Assembly: GCA_023250385.1 (NCBI GenBank)
Contig: JAHFAU010000027.1
Coordinates: 1-15,987, forward strand
DNA length: 15,987 bases
Direction of reading: 5' to 3'
Source: Anaerolineales bacterium
GTDB lineage: Bacteria; Chloroflexota; Anaerolineae; Anaerolineales; E44-bin32
Part shown: positions 14,310-15,987 of the stretch, piece by piece
How the letters are laid out: each line of letters opens with the position of its first letter
Numbering within the stretch: the first letter of the stretch is position 1
Program-made: the position numbers and the translations under genes
Notes under the pieces: generated by a model
What the model saw: only the letters and a program-made list of their open reading frames with translations
Database searches by the model: none
Told to the model about the DNA's origin: nothing

Positions 14310-14666
14310 TCAACTCAATCGCTGGACGAGCTCAAAGAGGTTCCCTTCCTCATCCTTGAAGTAAGCCCAGTATTGGAGCGACTCCGGGCCTCCCTCAACC
14401 TCCGTGACCGGCTCAACCCCTCGATCAATAAGTTCGGCTCGCGCCGAGTGTATGTCATCGACTTCGAAAGCGAAGGACACCCGGCAGCGGTCGTACTGGG
14501 GGAGTGGGGACTTTGGAAGTAACTCCAGGAGCTTTCCATCGAAGTCGAACCACACGAAGTCTTCTCCTGAGCGTACCTCGTTTAAGCCTAGGACATCCCG
14601 ATAGAAGTGCCTCTGCGACTGAAGGTCATCGCATACAATGCCTATCCAGACTGGCCAACGGAGCAC
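14310..14666 (-). CDS. VOC (glyoxalase/bleomycin-resistance fold) family protein
   Basis: A 118-residue single-unit VOC protein starting with GTG, with GAGAGGAG about 6 bases ahead. It shows the normal order: VWIGIVCDDLQSQRHFYRDV then LGL (first strand and helix), FVWFDFDGKLLELLPK, VSFAFEVDDIHSARAELIDRG, and the closing YWAYFKDEEGNLFELVQ with the metal-ligand Glu. Function may be detoxification, antibiotic binding or catalysis of a small molecule; it is not assignable further. It differs clearly in sequence from the VOC protein at 7057-7401. Its stop is 27 bp from the best attC site, so it is a typical one-gene cassette of about 490 bp. Confidence 0.87.
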   Translation of the reverse strand: MLRWPVWIGIVCDDLQSQRHFYRDVLGLNEVRSGEDFVWFDFDGKLLELLPKSPLPQYDRCRVSFAFEVDDIHSARAELIDRGVEPVTEVEGGPESLQYWAYFKDEEGNLFELVQRLS

Positions 14667-14722
14667 ATTGAACTCCTCTCCCTCGCAAATCCTTCCGGCA
14701 CTACATGCCTAGGAAATTGCCT

Positions 14723-14762
14723 GAATAACGGTTCGCTTCACCCGCTCGGCGGTCGAGTGAAG
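14723..14762 (-). other. attC-like half-site, strongly eroded
   Basis: CTTCAC (14736-14741) pairs with GTGAAG (14757-14762), with a nested CCGC/GCGG. One outer arm is kept: the minus strand reads GAAGCGAACCGTTATTC, a GTT core with an off-consensus tail. The arm next to the TPR stop (14763-14784) no longer pairs. It lies at the position expected for the attC of the TPR cassette. Confidence 0.42.
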
Positions 14763-14784
14763 ACTCCTTCGTGGGGAAGGCACC

Positions 14785-15804
14785 CTATTCTTTGAATTTC
14801 ATTTTACGCAGCAAAACTTGAAAGCGTGGGTCGGAACGAAGCGGGTCCATCACGGGATCAACCTTCAGCTGATTCATCCAGTTATCCTTCACTTCATGAT
14901 CTTTCTTGAGCCATTCGATAGCTTGGTCTCTATCGCCGAGAGCCAGATAGACGGCGGCTATGCGATAAGGCACAATCTTCGCTCCCTTGTGACTTGTCCT
15001 CAGCTCGTCGAGCATTTTCAGCGCCTCGCCTTTCTTGCCATCCATCGCATACGCATAAGCGAGTGCGGCTAACGCGCCAGCATTGTTACCAAAGCCCACG
15101 GCTCTTTTGAATTCGGCGATTGCTTCGTCGTGTTTTTGTTGCGCCACATATACGAATCCCAAGAGAAAATGACCAAGTAGATTTTCCTCTCTCTTCAGCG
15201 ACAGCTTGCTGTATTCCGCTGCTTCGTCGTAGCGGTGCATCGAGTAGTAAATTCTGGCGAGAACAAAGTCGGTTGCGCGAGACGGCACTAGCTCGTCTGC
15301 CCTCTTCGCTTCGCCGAGCGCTTCATCAAAGCGTCCCATCGAACCGAGATACGCGGCGTAGCTTCCGTGAGCAGTCGCATTGTTTGGAGCGAGTTGGACT
15401 GCCAGCTTGTACTCGCGTTCTGCCTTTTCCCAATCGTACTCGATACTGCAATAGAGCCCTGCCAGCGCAAGGTGGGCGTCGGTCATTTTCTTATCCAGCG
15501 CAACAGCCTTCAGCGCGGCGGCTTTGGCGTGGGGAAGTAGTTGTTTATTGGTCATTCCATCAGGGTCCGAATAACCAAGAGCCACCCAAGCCTGAGACAG
15601 TTCTACAAAGGCGAGCGCAAACCCCGGGTCCGCCTTCGCTGCTTGCTCATAAAGCTTGATGGCTTTGCGTGCATTAGCCAGCGTTCCGTCGGTGCGCGGA
15701 TCGCTCTTGTTGAAATACTCGCGCCCCTTCAAGAAGAGTTCGTTGGCTTCGGAATTCTGTGAATAAATGGCCTCGGCAGTTGCCTGTTTCATCATCCTTT
15801 TCAT
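14785..15804 (-). CDS. Tetratricopeptide-repeat protein (orphan TPR segment)
   Basis: A 339-residue protein made almost wholly of TPR helix pairs, about seven. Examples are AIKLYEQAAKADPGFALAFV, AEREYKLAVQLAPNNATAHG, DEALGEAKRADELVPSRATD and DEAIAEFKRAVGFGNNAGAL. The opening TAEAIYSQNSEANELFLKGREYFNK and the ending DPLRSDPRFQVLLRKMKF match the C-terminal TPR region of large signalling proteins (serine/threonine kinases, adenylate cyclases or CadC-type regulators). In those proteins a catalytic or DNA-binding domain precedes it; none is present here. No good Shine-Dalgarno precedes the ATG, which lies 27 bp from an attC-like site. No signal peptide is seen, so it should be cytoplasmic and act in protein-protein contacts. 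It could be a captured fragment of a larger gene. Confidence 0.82.
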   Translation of the reverse strand: MKRMMKQATAEAIYSQNSEANELFLKGREYFNKSDPRTDGTLANARKAIKLYEQAAKADPGFALAFVELSQAWVALGYSDPDGMTNKQLLPHAKAAALKAVALDKKMTDAHLALAGLYCSIEYDWEKAEREYKLAVQLAPNNATAHGSYAAYLGSMGRFDEALGEAKRADELVPSRATDFVLARIYYSMHRYDEAAEYSKLSLKREENLLGHFLLGFVYVAQQKHDEAIAEFKRAVGFGNNAGALAALAYAYAMDGKKGEALKMLDELRTSHKGAKIVPYRIAAVYLALGDRDQAIEWLKKDHEVKDNWMNQLKVDPVMDPLRSDPRFQVLLRKMKFKE

Positions 15805-15831
15805 ATTTTGCTTCGCAATATGCGGACAGCA

Positions 15832-15901
15832 ATCTAATGTGCGCGCTCACCTGCTTTGCGAAGCGCAGCCCGGCAAAGTCGGGTGCAGCGCGTTGTTAGG
15901 T
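15832..15901 (-). other. attC site with one mutated core
   Basis: A 70-bp imperfect hairpin. CGCGCT (15842-15847) pairs with AGCGCG (15887-15892), CACC (15848-15851) with GGTG (15882-15885) leaving C15886 extrahelical, and CTTTGC (15854-15859) with GCAAAG (15873-15878) around a 13-base loop. The minus-strand first core ACCTAAC fits RYYYAAC and contains the stop of the upstream gene. The second core reads ATTAGAT where GTT is expected. Confidence 0.65.
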
Positions 15902-15987
15902 TTTGTTGTTACTTTCCAAAGTTATTACTACTTTTCCTTGGGCGTGTTTTTCTTCTACATACCGGATAGCTTCAGGAACCTCGCTTA
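15896..15987 (-). CDS. Zinc-type alcohol dehydrogenase / NADPH:quinone reductase family protein, C-terminal end
   Basis: Only the last 29 residues lie in the window: SEVPEAIRYVEEKHAQGKVV then ITLESNNKT. The pattern (E.PEA.RY.EE.HA.GKVVIT) is the final helix and strand of medium-chain dehydrogenase/reductases of the quinone oxidoreductase group, which reduce quinones or enones with NADPH. The stop TAA is embedded in the first core of the attC site, as often seen in cassettes. The gene body continues beyond the right edge. The short sample limits the call to family level. Confidence 0.72.
   Translation of the reverse strand, partial: SEVPEAIRYVEEKHAQGKVVITLESNNKT

Larger units (their letters stand above)
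12155..15987 (-). mobile_element. Integron gene-cassette array (distal part), genes on the minus strand
   Basis: Five attC-like inverted repeats (12155-12289, 13589-13695, 14232-14282, 14723-14762, 15832-15901) alternate with single, co-oriented, functionally unrelated genes. Where the outer arm is intact, gene stops fall on or within about 30 bp of it. Cassette lengths between GTT-core positions are about 1109, 491, 643 and 1434 bp. Sites differ in length and inner sequence, as cassette sites do and as dispersed repeats do not. The integrase and attI are not in the window and should lie to the right. Cores range from consensus (GTTAGGC) to decayed. Confidence 0.68.

Noticed and set aside
1..15987. 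CRISPR array, tRNA or rRNA genes
   Set aside because: No regularly spaced direct repeats, cloverleaf-like sequence or rRNA-like segments were seen on either strand.

Overview
The window looks like a GC-rich bacterial chromosome or metagenomic contig. It has several lipoproteins, compact minus-strand operons with 4-bp gene overlaps, and some TTG/GTG starts. A member of Chloroflexota (Anaerolineae-like) is my best guess, from the general feel of the S41 peptidase and the lipoproteins. That placement is inference only; no rRNA or other marker gene is present.

Layout, left half. Bases 1-616 are the 3' part of an oligopeptide/dipeptide ABC transporter ATPase, interrupted by an apparent 1-bp insertion near 261-262. 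A minus-strand lipoprotein (659-1606) and a plus-strand S41-peptidase-like lipoprotein (1789-3174) diverge from a shared intergenic region. A four-gene minus-strand unit follows (6768 down to 3278): a membrane-anchored protein, a small lipoprotein, a C45-type Ntn acyltransferase/amidohydrolase, and a creatininase-family amidohydrolase that carries a vestigial extra creatininase half-domain. Bases 6769-8025 are a patchwork of a VOC protein, an N-terminal remnant of a RibD-C/dihydrofolate-reductase-family gene, and a small YHS-domain protein. A complete potDBCA polyamine-type ABC importer operon runs from 11878 down to 8026.

Right half. From about 12155 to the right edge the sequence reads as an integron gene-cassette array, with all genes on the minus strand. 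Promoterless-looking genes (a quinone-oxidoreductase C-terminus, an orphan TPR protein, a VOC protein, a GyrI-like ligand-binding protein, a decayed hicAB pair with an M23-like lipoprotein) each end within a few to a few tens of bases of an attC-like imperfect inverted repeat. The site after the VOC gene (14232-14282) has a consensus GTTAGGC core, an extrahelical base and a clean stem. The others are eroded to different degrees. No integrase gene or attI is visible; by cassette polarity they would lie to the right of the window.

The most interesting points are the cassette array, which ends about 280 bp from potD next to a perfect 16-bp LexA-type palindrome; the double decay of the hicAB module; the creatininase with a metal-site-less N-terminal copy; and the S41 peptidase with Asn at the expected catalytic Lys position.
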